Both the position numbers and the translations under genes were made by a program. Source: JAKFWF01 sp031429105 (GTDB lineage: Bacteria; Pseudomonadota; Alphaproteobacteria; Rhizobiales; Hyphomicrobiaceae). Taken from it: DNA of 64,000 bases. This document shows positions 24,569 to 33,107 of this stretch, in pieces. The notes beneath the pieces were generated by a model. It saw only the letters and a program-made list of their open reading frames with translations, was not told the DNA's origin and searched no databases. Location of the stretch: positions 1 to 64,000 of the forward strand of contig JANOYV010000122.1 in the NCBI GenBank assembly GCA_031429105.1. Direction: 5' to 3'. Within the stretch, counting starts at the first letter, position 1; every line of letters starts with the position of its first letter.

Positions 24569-25507
24569 TCACACATGCGCTTTGGCGAGCATGCAGTGAA
24601 TGCCCTTCGATCCATTGACGGTCTGGGTCACGCGAAGGTCGGCCGCCAGCGAACAAAGCGTGTAGGCATCCTCGGCCGAGAGACCCGTTTGTTCGCCGAT
24701 CAGCCGGATCATGTCACGCAACGCCATTTCGACGCATCGATCAAGGTCTGGGTCCATGCCCATCGTGATATGATGCGTCGGCGTTTCGGCACGGGGATAG
24801 GTGAACGTCAGATCAGAGCGCAAGACGAACTCGAATGTGCCTTGCAGTGCTGTTTCGATTGCCGTGACGCAGACTTCGCCGTCGCCCTGGGCACCGTGAC
24901 CATCGCCGCAAGAAAACAAGCCACCTTCGACGAATACCGGGAGGTAAAGGGTTGCGCCCGCGACTAATTCCTTATTGTCGAGATTGCCGCCGAAGGAGCG
25001 GGGAACCAACGATGTCAGGCGTCCCCAGGAGGGAGGTGGGGCTGTGCCCATCACGCCGAAGAAGGGATTGAGCGCCAGCGACTTGCCCCACGGCAGGTGA
25101 GCCACCTTGGCATTCAGATCCAACGGAATATGGATCAGGCGGGTCTCGTGGAAATCGTCCTGCAATGTGCCAGCAAGCGGGCGGATAACGTTGTAGCCCC
25201 AGTCCTGGCGCAGTTGCACATCTTTGATCCTGACCTCGATCACGTGCCCGGGCCGAGCCCCCTTGATCGCAATCGGGCCTGTCAGAATATGGCCAGGGAG
25301 CGTCTTTTCGGCGTTGGCGTGAACGTCTTCAATCTCGGGTGGCGTTGAGAATCCAGCGCTCGGCGTCGGGTGCACGTCCGGGCCGCCGGTCACCGTATCA
25401 ACGGTAACGGTATCGCCACTTTCAATCGTCAGCACGGGCTTCAAAGTTGCGTCAAAGAAGCCCCAGTGACAGGTTTTGCCGCTGGCTTTCAGATGATGAT
25501 GCGTCAT
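24569..25507 (-). CDS. Acetamidase/formamidase family protein
   Basis: 312 residues of the FmdA/AmdA family, metal-dependent amidases that release ammonia from short-chain amides. Conserved stretches are SGDTVTVDTVTGG, GPIAIKGARPGHVIEV, SCGDGHGAQGDGEVCVTAIE (the metal-site block) and the C-terminal CSLAADLRVTQTVNGSKGIH. The N-terminal HHHLKASG is typical. No associated amide transporter is visible. It is divergent from the molybdenum hydroxylase gene, with 210 bases between in which I see no clear operator. Confidence 0.9.
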   Translation of the reverse strand: MTHHHLKASGKTCHWGFFDATLKPVLTIESGDTVTVDTVTGGPDVHPTPSAGFSTPPEIEDVHANAEKTLPGHILTGPIAIKGARPGHVIEVRIKDVQLRQDWGYNVIRPLAGTLQDDFHETRLIHIPLDLNAKVAHLPWGKSLALNPFFGVMGTAPPPSWGRLTSLVPRSFGGNLDNKELVAGATLYLPVFVEGGLFSCGDGHGAQGDGEVCVTAIETALQGTFEFVLRSDLTFTYPRAETPTHHITMGMDPDLDRCVEMALRDMIRLIGEQTGLSAEDAYTLCSLAADLRVTQTVNGSKGIHCMLAKAHV

Positions 25508-25717
25508 GGAAACAACCCTTGGACCCCGAGCTTGTGTCAGTTCGCGAGAAACATGCCGCTTGGCAACGAGGTGCGCAACGCCATCTCATGTTTTATCGAC
25601 GCGGGGCTGCATTGCCCTCAGTGGAGATACCTTCGGAAACGCTGGTCGTCGTCGCAGAGTAGATCTAGTCTAAGCAAATAACGGCGACGAAATGCATCGA
25701 GCCAACGGAGGGCTGAA

Positions 25718-27985
25718 ATGCCGCTAGATAGCAAGACAGAAATGCCGCTGCGCCACTTCGATCTCGTTGGCACCCGACCCTTACGTCCCGATGGCATCGA
25801 CAAGGTGACTGGGCGCGCGCGCTTCGGTGCTGACATATCGGCGGCAGGTATGCTGCATGGACAGATCCTGCGCAGCCCTCATGCGCATGCACGTATCTTG
25901 CGCATCGATACATCGAAGGCATTGGCACTCGACGGCGTCAAAGCCGTCATCACTTCGGCCGATCTGCCGGACCGGACCAACGGTAACGGCGATCTGTTTG
26001 CGGTGCTGACTAATGTCATGGCGCGCGGCAAGGCACTATATGATGGCCATGCGGTCGCAGCGGTGGCCGCCACCAGCACTTCGATTGCCCGCAAGGCACT
26101 TGCGCTGATCAAGGTCGAATACGAAGTGTTGGCCCATGTCACCGACGTCGAAGCCGCCATGAGCCCCGACGCCCCAGTGCTGCACGACGACCTTTACACC
26201 GAAGGCGTCGAGCCCAAACCAACCAAGGCATCGAATATCGCCAAGCGGCATCAATTCGGCCATGGCGACACTGCAAAAGGCTTCAAGGCTGCCGACTTCG
26301 TTATTGAACGCACGTTCCGAACGGCCGCTACGCATCAAGGCTACATCGAACCGCACGCATGCTTGGCCAACGTGCGTCCAGACGGCGCAGCTGAACTATG
26401 GGCCTGCACTCAGGGCCACTTCATGGTGCGCAATACGTGTGCTGAGTTGCTCGGCCTGGACACGTCGAGACTACGAGTAACAGCATCTGAAATAGGCGGC
26501 GGGTTTGGCGGCAAGACGACGGTGTTCATCGAGCCGGTGGCGCTTGCCTTGTCGCGCAAGGCCGGTCGCCCGGTGAAACTCGTGCTCGATCGGTCGGAAG
26601 TGTTTCGTGCAACCGGACCGACGGCCAGTACCTGCATTCGGGTTAAAATCGGCGCGAAGAAAAATGGCAAAATTACCGCCGCCGAAGCCGAGTTGAAATA
26701 CCAGGGTGGTGCATTCCCAGGCTCACTGGTGGAACTCGGCGCCATGTCGGCCTTCGCCTGCTACGCGCTTGAAAACGTCGATATCGTTGGCTGGGACGTC
26801 GTTGCCAATCGGCCTAAGCTCGCCGCCTATCGTGCGCCAAGTGCACCAATGGCAGCATTTGCTGTCGAAAGCGTTATCCAGGAATTGGCCGAGAAAACTG
26901 GCATCGATCCGATCGAGTTCAGGCTGATGAATGCGATCGAGGAAGGCGGCAAATCCTCGTTCGGACCAACGTTTGGACGCATCGGACTGAAGCAGACCCT
27001 AGAGGCCGCCCGCAACCATCCACACTACAACGCACCACTGGCCAAAAATCAGGGGCGCGGTGTTGCCTGCGGATTCTGGTTCAACTTCGGCGGCAACACA
27101 TCAGTGTCGTTGACGGTCAATATCGACGGCACCATTGGCGTTGCAACCGGCATGCCTGACATTGGCGGATCACGTGCATCAATGTGCATGATGGCCGCCG
27201 AAGAATTCGGTATCCCTTATGATCGCGTCAACACCATCATTGCCGACACATCATCACTTGGCTTCTGCGACATGACCGACGGTAGCCGCGTTACATTCTC
27301 GGCCGGGATTGCAACTATCAACGCCGTGCGCGACGCAATTGGAAAACTCTGCGCGCGGGCGGCCGCGATATGGGACATTCCGAAGGACGCCGTCGAATGG
27401 GAGAAGGGCCATTGCGAGCCAGCCGGTGCCAACGCCGGTAAGTTCAAGCCGCTGTCATTACGCGAGATTGCAGCAGAAGCAGCCAATACGGGCGGGCCGA
27501 TTGCTGGACACTTCGAAATCAATGCCGATGGTGCAGGTGTCAGCTTTGGCACCCACATTGCCGATGTTGAGATCGACCCCGAAACTGGCGGCGCGCGCGT
27601 GATCCGCTACACCGTGTGCCAGGACGCCGGCAAGGCCGTGCACCCGAGTTACGTCGAAGGTCAGTTCCAGGGTGGTGCGACACAGGGCATCGGTTGGGCA
27701 TTGAACGAAGAATACGTCTACGGCGCGGATGGTCGGTTGAAGAACGCGGGCTTTCTCGATTATCGCGTGCCGGTCGCGTCCGACCTACCGATGATCGACA
27801 CCGTAATTGTGGAGGTCGCCAACCCAGGTCATCCCTACGGCGTGCGCGGTGTTGGCGAAACGCCGATCGTGCCTCCACTCGGCACCATTGCCAATGCGAT
27901 CTCCGCTGCGAGCGGCGTGCGCATGACCGAAATTCCCATGTCTCCGCCCCGCCTGCTGAAGGCAATGAGTGAGCGGAAGGCGTAG
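25718..27985 (+). CDS. Xanthine dehydrogenase-family molybdopterin-binding large subunit
   Basis: 755 residues of the aldehyde oxidase/xanthine dehydrogenase/CoxL superfamily. The Moco-binding GGGFGGKT, the ELGAMSAFACYALENVD region, and the catalytic glutamate motif GVGETPIVPPLG near the C-terminus are present. The active-site loop reads AYRAPSAPM, neither the AYRCSFR of form I CO dehydrogenase nor AYRGAGR of form II. It therefore hydroxylates an unknown substrate. No FAD or [2Fe-2S] subunit genes are adjacent, which is unusual. A strong ribosome site (GGAGGG) precedes the ATG. The MoaD-like gene follows after 3 bases. Confidence 0.92.
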   Translation: MPLDSKTEMPLRHFDLVGTRPLRPDGIDKVTGRARFGADISAAGMLHGQILRSPHAHARILRIDTSKALALDGVKAVITSADLPDRTNGNGDLFAVLTNVMARGKALYDGHAVAAVAATSTSIARKALALIKVEYEVLAHVTDVEAAMSPDAPVLHDDLYTEGVEPKPTKASNIAKRHQFGHGDTAKGFKAADFVIERTFRTAATHQGYIEPHACLANVRPDGAAELWACTQGHFMVRNTCAELLGLDTSRLRVTASEIGGGFGGKTTVFIEPVALALSRKAGRPVKLVLDRSEVFRATGPTASTCIRVKIGAKKNGKITAAEAELKYQGGAFPGSLVELGAMSAFACYALENVDIVGWDVVANRPKLAAYRAPSAPMAAFAVESVIQELAEKTGIDPIEFRLMNAIEEGGKSSFGPTFGRIGLKQTLEAARNHPHYNAPLAKNQGRGVACGFWFNFGGNTSVSLTVNIDGTIGVATGMPDIGGSRASMCMMAAEEFGIPYDRVNTIIADTSSLGFCDMTDGSRVTFSAGIATINAVRDAIGKLCARAAAIWDIPKDAVEWEKGHCEPAGANAGKFKPLSLREIAAEAANTGGPIAGHFEINADGAGVSFGTHIADVEIDPETGGARVIRYTVCQDAGKAVHPSYVEGQFQGGATQGIGWALNEEYVYGADGRLKNAGFLDYRVPVASDLPMIDTVIVEVANPGHPYGVRGVGETPIVPPLGTIANAISAASGVRMTEIPMSPPRLLKAMSERKA

Positions 27986-27988
27986 GTA

Positions 27989-28234
27989 ATGTTGCACGTA
28001 AAACTCGGTGGACCGCTGATGTCGCAGGCGGGCGGTGCCACTGAGTTCGATGTCGAGGCATCGACCATCCGCGAGTTGCTGGTAAAGTTGGGCGCGCTGT
28101 ATCCGGCATTGAAACCGCTGCTCGACCGCGGCGTGACCGTGGCAGTGAACGGCACCGTCTACCGCGGTGCATTTCTGACGCCAATCCCCGAGGGGGCCGA
28201 GGTCTACATTCTACCGCCACTAGTCGGCGGTTGA
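27989..28234 (+). CDS. MoaD/ThiS-family sulfur-carrier-like protein
   Basis: 81 residues with the beta-grasp ubiquitin-like pattern. It has a VNGTVYRGAFLTPIPEGAEVYILPPLVGG end with the C-terminal diglycine that becomes thiocarboxylated in MoaD. Because it starts 3 bases after the hydroxylase stop, it is almost certainly in the same operon. Either it is a dedicated MoaD for molybdopterin of the upstream enzyme, or it is a carrier for another sulfur transfer. No MoaE is nearby. Confidence 0.88.
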   Translation: MLHVKLGGPLMSQAGGATEFDVEASTIRELLVKLGALYPALKPLLDRGVTVAVNGTVYRGAFLTPIPEGAEVYILPPLVGG

Positions 28235-28367
28235 GGGAATGCAGGTAGGTAGATTTGGCTCTCAGGAATGTCCCGAGTGACGCCTGGCTTGACTACATCG
28301 CCGCAAGGCGCGATCCCTGCGCCACGCCGTCCAGTTCTATGACGTCCAACCCAATTCGGAGGCACCG

Positions 28368-28943
28368 ATGATTGCCATAACGCGTTCACCTGCTGCCGAC
28401 CGTGCAAGACTGATCGAGATCATCAAATCCCGCTCTTACATGAACGTGGTCGAGATCAAGCTCGCCTCGGGGCGCATGTCGAATTTCTACTTTAACTTGA
28501 AGCCAACAATGCTCGACCCAGAGGGCGCGTACTTGATTGGGCAGGTCCTGGTCGATGCGCTAGAGGGGCTTGAAGTCGATGCGATCGGTGGGCTTGAGGT
28601 TGGCGCAATTCCAATAGCGACGGCCGCCGCTGCCATCAGCTTTTCGCGCGGGCGACCCTTGCCGGCGTTTTTTGTGCGCAAAGCGGCCAAAGAACATGGA
28701 ACCAAAAGCCTCGTTGAGGGTTTGGTGAAGGGCGACACGCTGAAAGGTAAGCGCGTCGTTATCCTTGAGGACACGACGACGACAGGTGGATCGCCATTGA
28801 AAGCTGCCGCTGCCGTCGAAGCGGAAGGGGCGATCGTAGCGCGCATTGTCACGATCGTCGATCGCGAAGAGGGAGCGGCCGAAATTATCCGGGCAGCCGG
28901 TTACACCTACGCGCCAATTTTATCACTCCGCGACTTTCTGTAA
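28368..28943 (+). CDS. pyrE: Orotate phosphoribosyltransferase
   Basis: 191 residues. The PRPP-binding signature VVILEDTTTTGGSPLKA is present, and the N-terminal part (SYMNVVEIKLASGRMSNFYF) fits the bacterial PyrE of Rhizobiales. It converts orotate and PRPP to OMP in pyrimidine synthesis. CGGAGG lies just before the ATG. It is a single-gene unit between the molybdenum hydroxylase pair and the fasciclin gene. Confidence 0.94.
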   Translation: MIAITRSPAADRARLIEIIKSRSYMNVVEIKLASGRMSNFYFNLKPTMLDPEGAYLIGQVLVDALEGLEVDAIGGLEVGAIPIATAAAAISFSRGRPLPAFFVRKAAKEHGTKSLVEGLVKGDTLKGKRVVILEDTTTTGGSPLKAAAAVEAEGAIVARIVTIVDREEGAAEIIRAAGYTYAPILSLRDFL

Positions 28944-29087
28944 CAGCTGACGTCAGATGAAAGCCTGTTCATTCGAGCATCTTGTTTTTGCTTGATTATC
29001 CGGGCCTTTTGATCCACGTCCACAGGGGGTTCCGTAGACCCTAGCGTGAACTCTACTCAATTCGCGTCAATCAATCGGAGGCAATCC

Positions 29088-29855
29088 ATGAACTTCATTC
29101 GCCGTGCCGCACTGGCACTCACCTTAGCAGCACCCTTGGCAATCGCTTCAGCACCAGCTTTCGCGCAGAGCGACATCGTCGATACGGCGGCGGCCAACAA
29201 AGATTTCTCGACCTTGGTTGCAGCCGTCAAGGCCGCTGGCCTTGTCGAAACTTTGAAAGGCAAAGGCCCGTTCACGGTGTTCGCGCCAACGGATGAGGCC
29301 TTCAAGAAGCTACCAGCCGGCACACTCGAAAACCTGCTCAAGCCTGAGAATAAGAAGACGCTGACGTCGATCCTGACCTATCACGTATTGCCGGGCACCT
29401 ATGATGCAGCCCGCATCACAAAACCAACGACCAAGCGCTTTGGCATCAAGTCGGTTGAAGGTTCTAATGTCAATGTTGACTTGCGCAAGGGCGTTATAGT
29501 GTCGGGCGCAACAGTCACGAAGACCGACATCAAGACCTCGAACGGCATTATCCACGTGGTCGATACCGTGATCATTCCGCGAAAAATCAAAATCGCAATG
29601 GCCGCTACCGCGCTGAAGGACAAGGCGAAGGCTGCAGCCACGAAAGCCATGGATGCGACCAAAGCAACCGCAACCAAGGCAATGGACGCGACCAAGGATG
29701 CAGCCGGCAAAGCCATGGAAGCAACCAAGGGTGCCGCCACCAAAGCTGGCGATGCCATGAAGGGCGCCGCTGAAAAAGCCAAGGAAGCCGTGACGCCTGC
29801 CGCACCGGCAACCGTGCCAGCGGCGCCTGCGGCACCTGCCGTCAAAAAGCCCTGA
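29088..29855 (+). CDS. Exported fasciclin-domain protein with Lys/Ala repeat tail
   Basis: 255 residues. A clear Sec signal (RRAALALTLAAPLAIASAPA, then FA) is cleaved near residue 27. One fasciclin (FAS1) domain covers about 30-165, with GPFTVFAPTDEAFKKLPAG and GIIHVVDTVIIP. The tail (about 170-235) repeats units such as KAMDATKATATKAMDATKDA, an amphipathic, LEA- or apolipoprotein-like helix, followed by a Pro/Ala end. FAS1 proteins mediate adhesion; the tail could bind envelope lipids or acidic polymers. The ATG at 29088 has GGAGG seven bases upstream; an in-frame start at 29046 is less likely. Confidence 0.88.
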   Translation: MNFIRRAALALTLAAPLAIASAPAFAQSDIVDTAAANKDFSTLVAAVKAAGLVETLKGKGPFTVFAPTDEAFKKLPAGTLENLLKPENKKTLTSILTYHVLPGTYDAARITKPTTKRFGIKSVEGSNVNVDLRKGVIVSGATVTKTDIKTSNGIIHVVDTVIIPRKIKIAMAATALKDKAKAAATKAMDATKATATKAMDATKDAAGKAMEATKGAATKAGDAMKGAAEKAKEAVTPAAPATVPAAPAAPAVKKP

Positions 29856-29882
29856 TATTGAGGTGTTCCGATCCAATAGATA

Positions 29883-29915
29883 GGGCGGCTTGGGATCATC
29901 CCGAGCCGCCCTTTT
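29883..29915. terminator. Terminator between fasciclin gene and pckA
   Basis: GGGCGGCTTGGGAT pairs with ATCCCGAGCCGCCC (one G-T pair). TTTT follows on the plus strand. It separates two convergent genes and may work both ways, though on the minus strand the T-run is poor. Confidence 0.8.
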
Positions 29916-29944
29916 CATTGTTGATACGCCAGCCGTCGTTCGGA

Positions 29945-31531
29945 TCACTCGGCTGCTTGCTTCAATACCGGAGCCGCAGCCATCACATCGGCATCGACGT
30001 GCGCTTCGAACTTGGCGAAATTCTTATTGAACATCTCGACCAACGCCAGAGCTTGCGCGTCGTAGGCAGCCTTATCGGCCCAAGTTTCGCGCGGGTTGAG
30101 GATCGCGGGATCAACGCCCGGCAATGCCAACGGCACTTGGAACCCGAACATCGGATCGATCCGCATCGGCTGGGACTTCAGGGTTCCTGAAAGGGCTGCA
30201 TCGAGCAGCGCGCGCGTCGCCTTGATCGGCATGCGGCTGCCCGTTCCATATTTACCGCCAGTCCAACCAGTGTTCACGAGCCAACAATCCGAATTGTGAT
30301 CGGCAATCAGCTTACGCAGCATGTTGCCGTAAACGCTCGGGTGACGCGGCATGAATGGCGCGCCGAAGCAGGTCGAGAACGTCGCTTGCGGTTCGGCCCC
30401 CATGCCCTTCTCAGTGCCGGCCACCTTGGCGGTATAGCCCGAAAGGAAGTGATACATCGCTTGACTGGGCGTCAGCCGGGCAATCGGCGGCATAACGCCA
30501 AACGCATCGGCTGTCAGCATCACAACGTTCTTGGGGTGGCCGGAGGTGCCGGTTGCCGAGGCATTGGAGATGAAATCGAGCGGATAACAAGAGCGAGTAT
30601 TTTCAGTCAGACGACCATCGTTGAAATCCGGTTTCCCGGTCCTGGCATCGATGATCACGTTCTCTAATACCGAACCGAACCGGTTGGAAGCGTCCCAGAT
30701 TTCGGGTTCAGCCTCACGCGACAACCGGATTGTTTTGGCGTAGCAGCCGCCCTCGAAATTGAAAATGCCATGGTCAGACCAACCATGCTCATCGTCACCG
30801 AGGAGGATGCGTTTAGGATCAGCGGAAAGCGTCGTCTTGCCGGTGCCTGACAGTCCAAAGAATACGGCAGCATCCCCCTGATGGCCGACGTTCGCCGAGC
30901 AATGCATCGGCATGATGCCCTTCGACGGCAGTAAGAAATTCAGGAATGAGAATACCGACTTCTTGGTTTCGCCCGCATAGGACGAGCCACCAATCAAAAC
31001 GAGGCGGCGCGTGAAATCACAGGCAATGATTGTCTCGGAGCGGGCACCATGACGGTTTGGATCGGCACGGAAACTCGGCAAGTTGACGACCGTGAAGTCC
31101 GGCGCAAACCCGGCTAGGCTCGAATGGTCCGGGCGGCGCAGCATGTTTCGGATGAACGCTGCATGCCAAGCCAGCTCACAGAAAACACGAGTGTTGAGCT
31201 TGCTGTTCGGATCAGCACCTGCATACAGGTCCTGAACAAACATCTCTCGGGTTGCCGCGTGCGCCTTGAAATCATCATACAGGGCATTGAATTGAGCGGG
31301 CGTGATCGCCTTATTATTGTCCCACCACAACGTACTTTCGGTTGTGGCATCGCGCACTGTGAACTTGTCATTGGGCGAGCGGCCAGTGTGTACGCCCGTC
31401 TCCACCACGAAAGAACCTGTTGACGCCAAACGCCCCTCGGCACGACGCACGGCAAATTCGATCAGCTCTGCTTCGCTGTTGTTGTGATGGGCATTGCCGA
31501 CGGCGCTGAGCGGAAACGTTTCTGGGGTCAT
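29945..31531 (-). CDS. pckA: Phosphoenolpyruvate carboxykinase (ATP)
   Basis: 528 residues. The kinase Walker A GLSGTGKTTLS, the PCK-specific LLGDDEHGWSD and the substrate-binding VHTGRSPNDKF are all present. It turns oxaloacetate into PEP in gluconeogenesis. In many Rhizobiales, pckA lies divergent from chvI-chvG and responds to ChvI; here a short HugZ-like gene lies between them. The open frame continues upstream to 31768, but the ATG at 31531 (MTPETFPLSAVGNAH) matches the family length. Confidence 0.96.
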   Translation of the reverse strand: MTPETFPLSAVGNAHHNNSEAELIEFAVRRAEGRLASTGSFVVETGVHTGRSPNDKFTVRDATTESTLWWDNNKAITPAQFNALYDDFKAHAATREMFVQDLYAGADPNSKLNTRVFCELAWHAAFIRNMLRRPDHSSLAGFAPDFTVVNLPSFRADPNRHGARSETIIACDFTRRLVLIGGSSYAGETKKSVFSFLNFLLPSKGIMPMHCSANVGHQGDAAVFFGLSGTGKTTLSADPKRILLGDDEHGWSDHGIFNFEGGCYAKTIRLSREAEPEIWDASNRFGSVLENVIIDARTGKPDFNDGRLTENTRSCYPLDFISNASATGTSGHPKNVVMLTADAFGVMPPIARLTPSQAMYHFLSGYTAKVAGTEKGMGAEPQATFSTCFGAPFMPRHPSVYGNMLRKLIADHNSDCWLVNTGWTGGKYGTGSRMPIKATRALLDAALSGTLKSQPMRIDPMFGFQVPLALPGVDPAILNPRETWADKAAYDAQALALVEMFNKNFAKFEAHVDADVMAAAPVLKQAAE

Positions 31532-31764
31532 GGCTGGGTCCGTAATTTGCGTGTGACAAATCATTCGTCGGTCGAGATCTGCCACGGTATGTCGCTCGTA
31601 GTCTGACAGGTCTGAACAAACAAACTGCTTCTTGATTGGGCAAGGCTGCGCGCAATCGGCTCTAATCGCATTCGAAAAACAATCAAAACCAGTCTTACGT
31701 ATACGTTGACAGTTGAATTCCATGCATGAACCTCGGCCTATGTGACGAAGGTAGCATCCCAAAC

Positions 31765-32277
31765 TCAAAAAAGTTCGTCACGAGATAGCGATAAGATCCG
31801 ACCGAGTCCACCAACAAAGTGAGCGTTTTCAATCTGGAATTGGTAGAATTGGAAGTCGCCGAAGTTAGCGTATTGGGCCGAGCCTGGATGCTGCGCCAAG
31901 TATGCGGCGCGCGTTTCGGCATCACGCGCGGGCAGCATCCGCCCGTTCAGCGTAACACGTCTTAGGGAAAGTGGGTCGGCGCCGCTTGAATTTGCCGCGA
32001 GCAGAAGGCTCGACCGATCACTTACGACTAGGTTTTGCGTATGTTGCGCCAGATCGGACAAGAGCAAGATAGGCACATAGTCAGGGCGAGCTGCAATGCT
32101 GACCAACGACACGTAAGGTGCCGCTGTTTGCCGGTCGGTGGTGGCGAGGGACGCGCTTTTGGCGCATTCTATCAATGTGCGCGTCTCGGCTGCGGCGATT
32201 GCTTTTTGAGATGATACCACGTGTATTAAATCTCCAGATCGCTTGCTGCCAGAGGCCTGCTGGCCTAAATGTGGCAT
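31765..32277 (-). CDS. Short HugZ/pyridoxamine-phosphate-oxidase-like protein
   Basis: 170 residues with a split-barrel flavin/heme-binding fold of the HugZ type. Typical segments are CAKSASLATTDRQTAAPYVSLVS, LLLSDLAQHTQNLV, RRVTLNGRMLP, YANFGDFQFYQFQI and HFVGGLGRI. It ends right after GRILSLSRDELF, where longer HugZ proteins continue into a DUF2470 heme-binding domain. It is therefore a natural short form or a truncated descendant. The role is probably heme degradation or flavin chemistry, without firm evidence. The exact start is uncertain, as the first about 20 residues are not conserved-looking. It is divergent from chvI. Confidence 0.8.
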   Translation of the reverse strand: MPHLGQQASGSKRSGDLIHVVSSQKAIAAAETRTLIECAKSASLATTDRQTAAPYVSLVSIAARPDYVPILLLSDLAQHTQNLVVSDRSSLLLAANSSGADPLSLRRVTLNGRMLPARDAETRAAYLAQHPGSAQYANFGDFQFYQFQIENAHFVGGLGRILSLSRDELF

Positions 32278-32386
32278 TCAGCCGCCGTTCAGCGGTCCTC
32301 ACGCATAAAACACGCGTGCCACATTTCGCACAAGTTGAGGCCATAGAGCGCGGCCAGATTGGTGGCCGCTCGGGGGCAAAAGGGTC

Positions 32387-33094
32387 ATGAAAGAAAAAAG
32401 CACGATTGTATTGGTTGATGATGAGCGCAACATCCTCACATCATTGCGGCTTGCACTTGAGGCCGAAGGCTACAAGGTGCGCACTTACAACGACGGTGTC
32501 GCCGCTCTTGAAGCCTTGACCGAAGAACCGGCCGACCTTGGTATTTTCGACATCAAGATGCCGCGCATGGACGGCATGGAACTGTTGCGGCGGGTACGCC
32601 AACAGTCGGACATGCCGGTGATTTTCTTGACCTCCAAAGACGAGGAAATTGACGAGCTCTTTGGCCTGAAAATGGGTGCTGACGACTACATCGCCAAGCC
32701 CTTCTCGCAGCGTCTCGTAATCGAGCGCGTGCGTGCAATCCTCCGCCGGTTCCAACCGAAAGATGCTCAGTCGGCGCAAGCCGAAGCGGCCCGCATCCTG
32801 GAACGAGGCAAACTGAAGCTCGACCCCGAACGTCACACCTGCCACTGGGACAATCGTCCCGTTACGTTGACAGTCACGGAATTCCTCATTCTGCAGGCGC
32901 TCGCCACTCGACCGGGCGTGGTCAAAACGCGGGATGCCCTGATGGACGCCGCCTACGACGATCAGGTATATGTCGATGACCGGACAATCGATAGCCACAT
33001 CAAGCGCTTGCGCAAAAAATTCAAGCACGCCGACGACGACTTTGATGTGATCGAAACGCTGTATGGCGTTGGCTATCGCTTCAAGGAGGCTTGA
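32387..33094 (+). CDS. chvI: Response regulator ChvI
   Basis: 235 residues, OmpR/PhoB type. The receiver has D11/D12, phosphoacceptor D55 (GIFDIKMPRMDGM) and K106 in YIAKPFSQR. The C-terminal winged helix (about 135-232) ends NVIETLYGVGYRFKEA-like (here DVIETLYGVGYRF). With ChvG it forms the acid/envelope-responsive system conserved in Rhizobiales and related to Brucella BvrR. chvG follows after 13 bases. Confidence 0.95.
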   Translation: MKEKSTIVLVDDERNILTSLRLALEAEGYKVRTYNDGVAALEALTEEPADLGIFDIKMPRMDGMELLRRVRQQSDMPVIFLTSKDEEIDELFGLKMGADDYIAKPFSQRLVIERVRAILRRFQPKDAQSAQAEAARILERGKLKLDPERHTCHWDNRPVTLTVTEFLILQALATRPGVVKTRDALMDAAYDDQVYVDDRTIDSHIKRLRKKFKHADDDFDVIETLYGVGYRFKEA

Positions 33095-33107
33095 GAGGGC
33101 TAAATAG

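Noticed and set aside
31532..31768. 79-residue N-terminal extension of PckA
   Set aside because: It has no similarity to the PckA N-terminus and would overlap the HugZ-like gene end. The ATG at 31531 gives the normal length.
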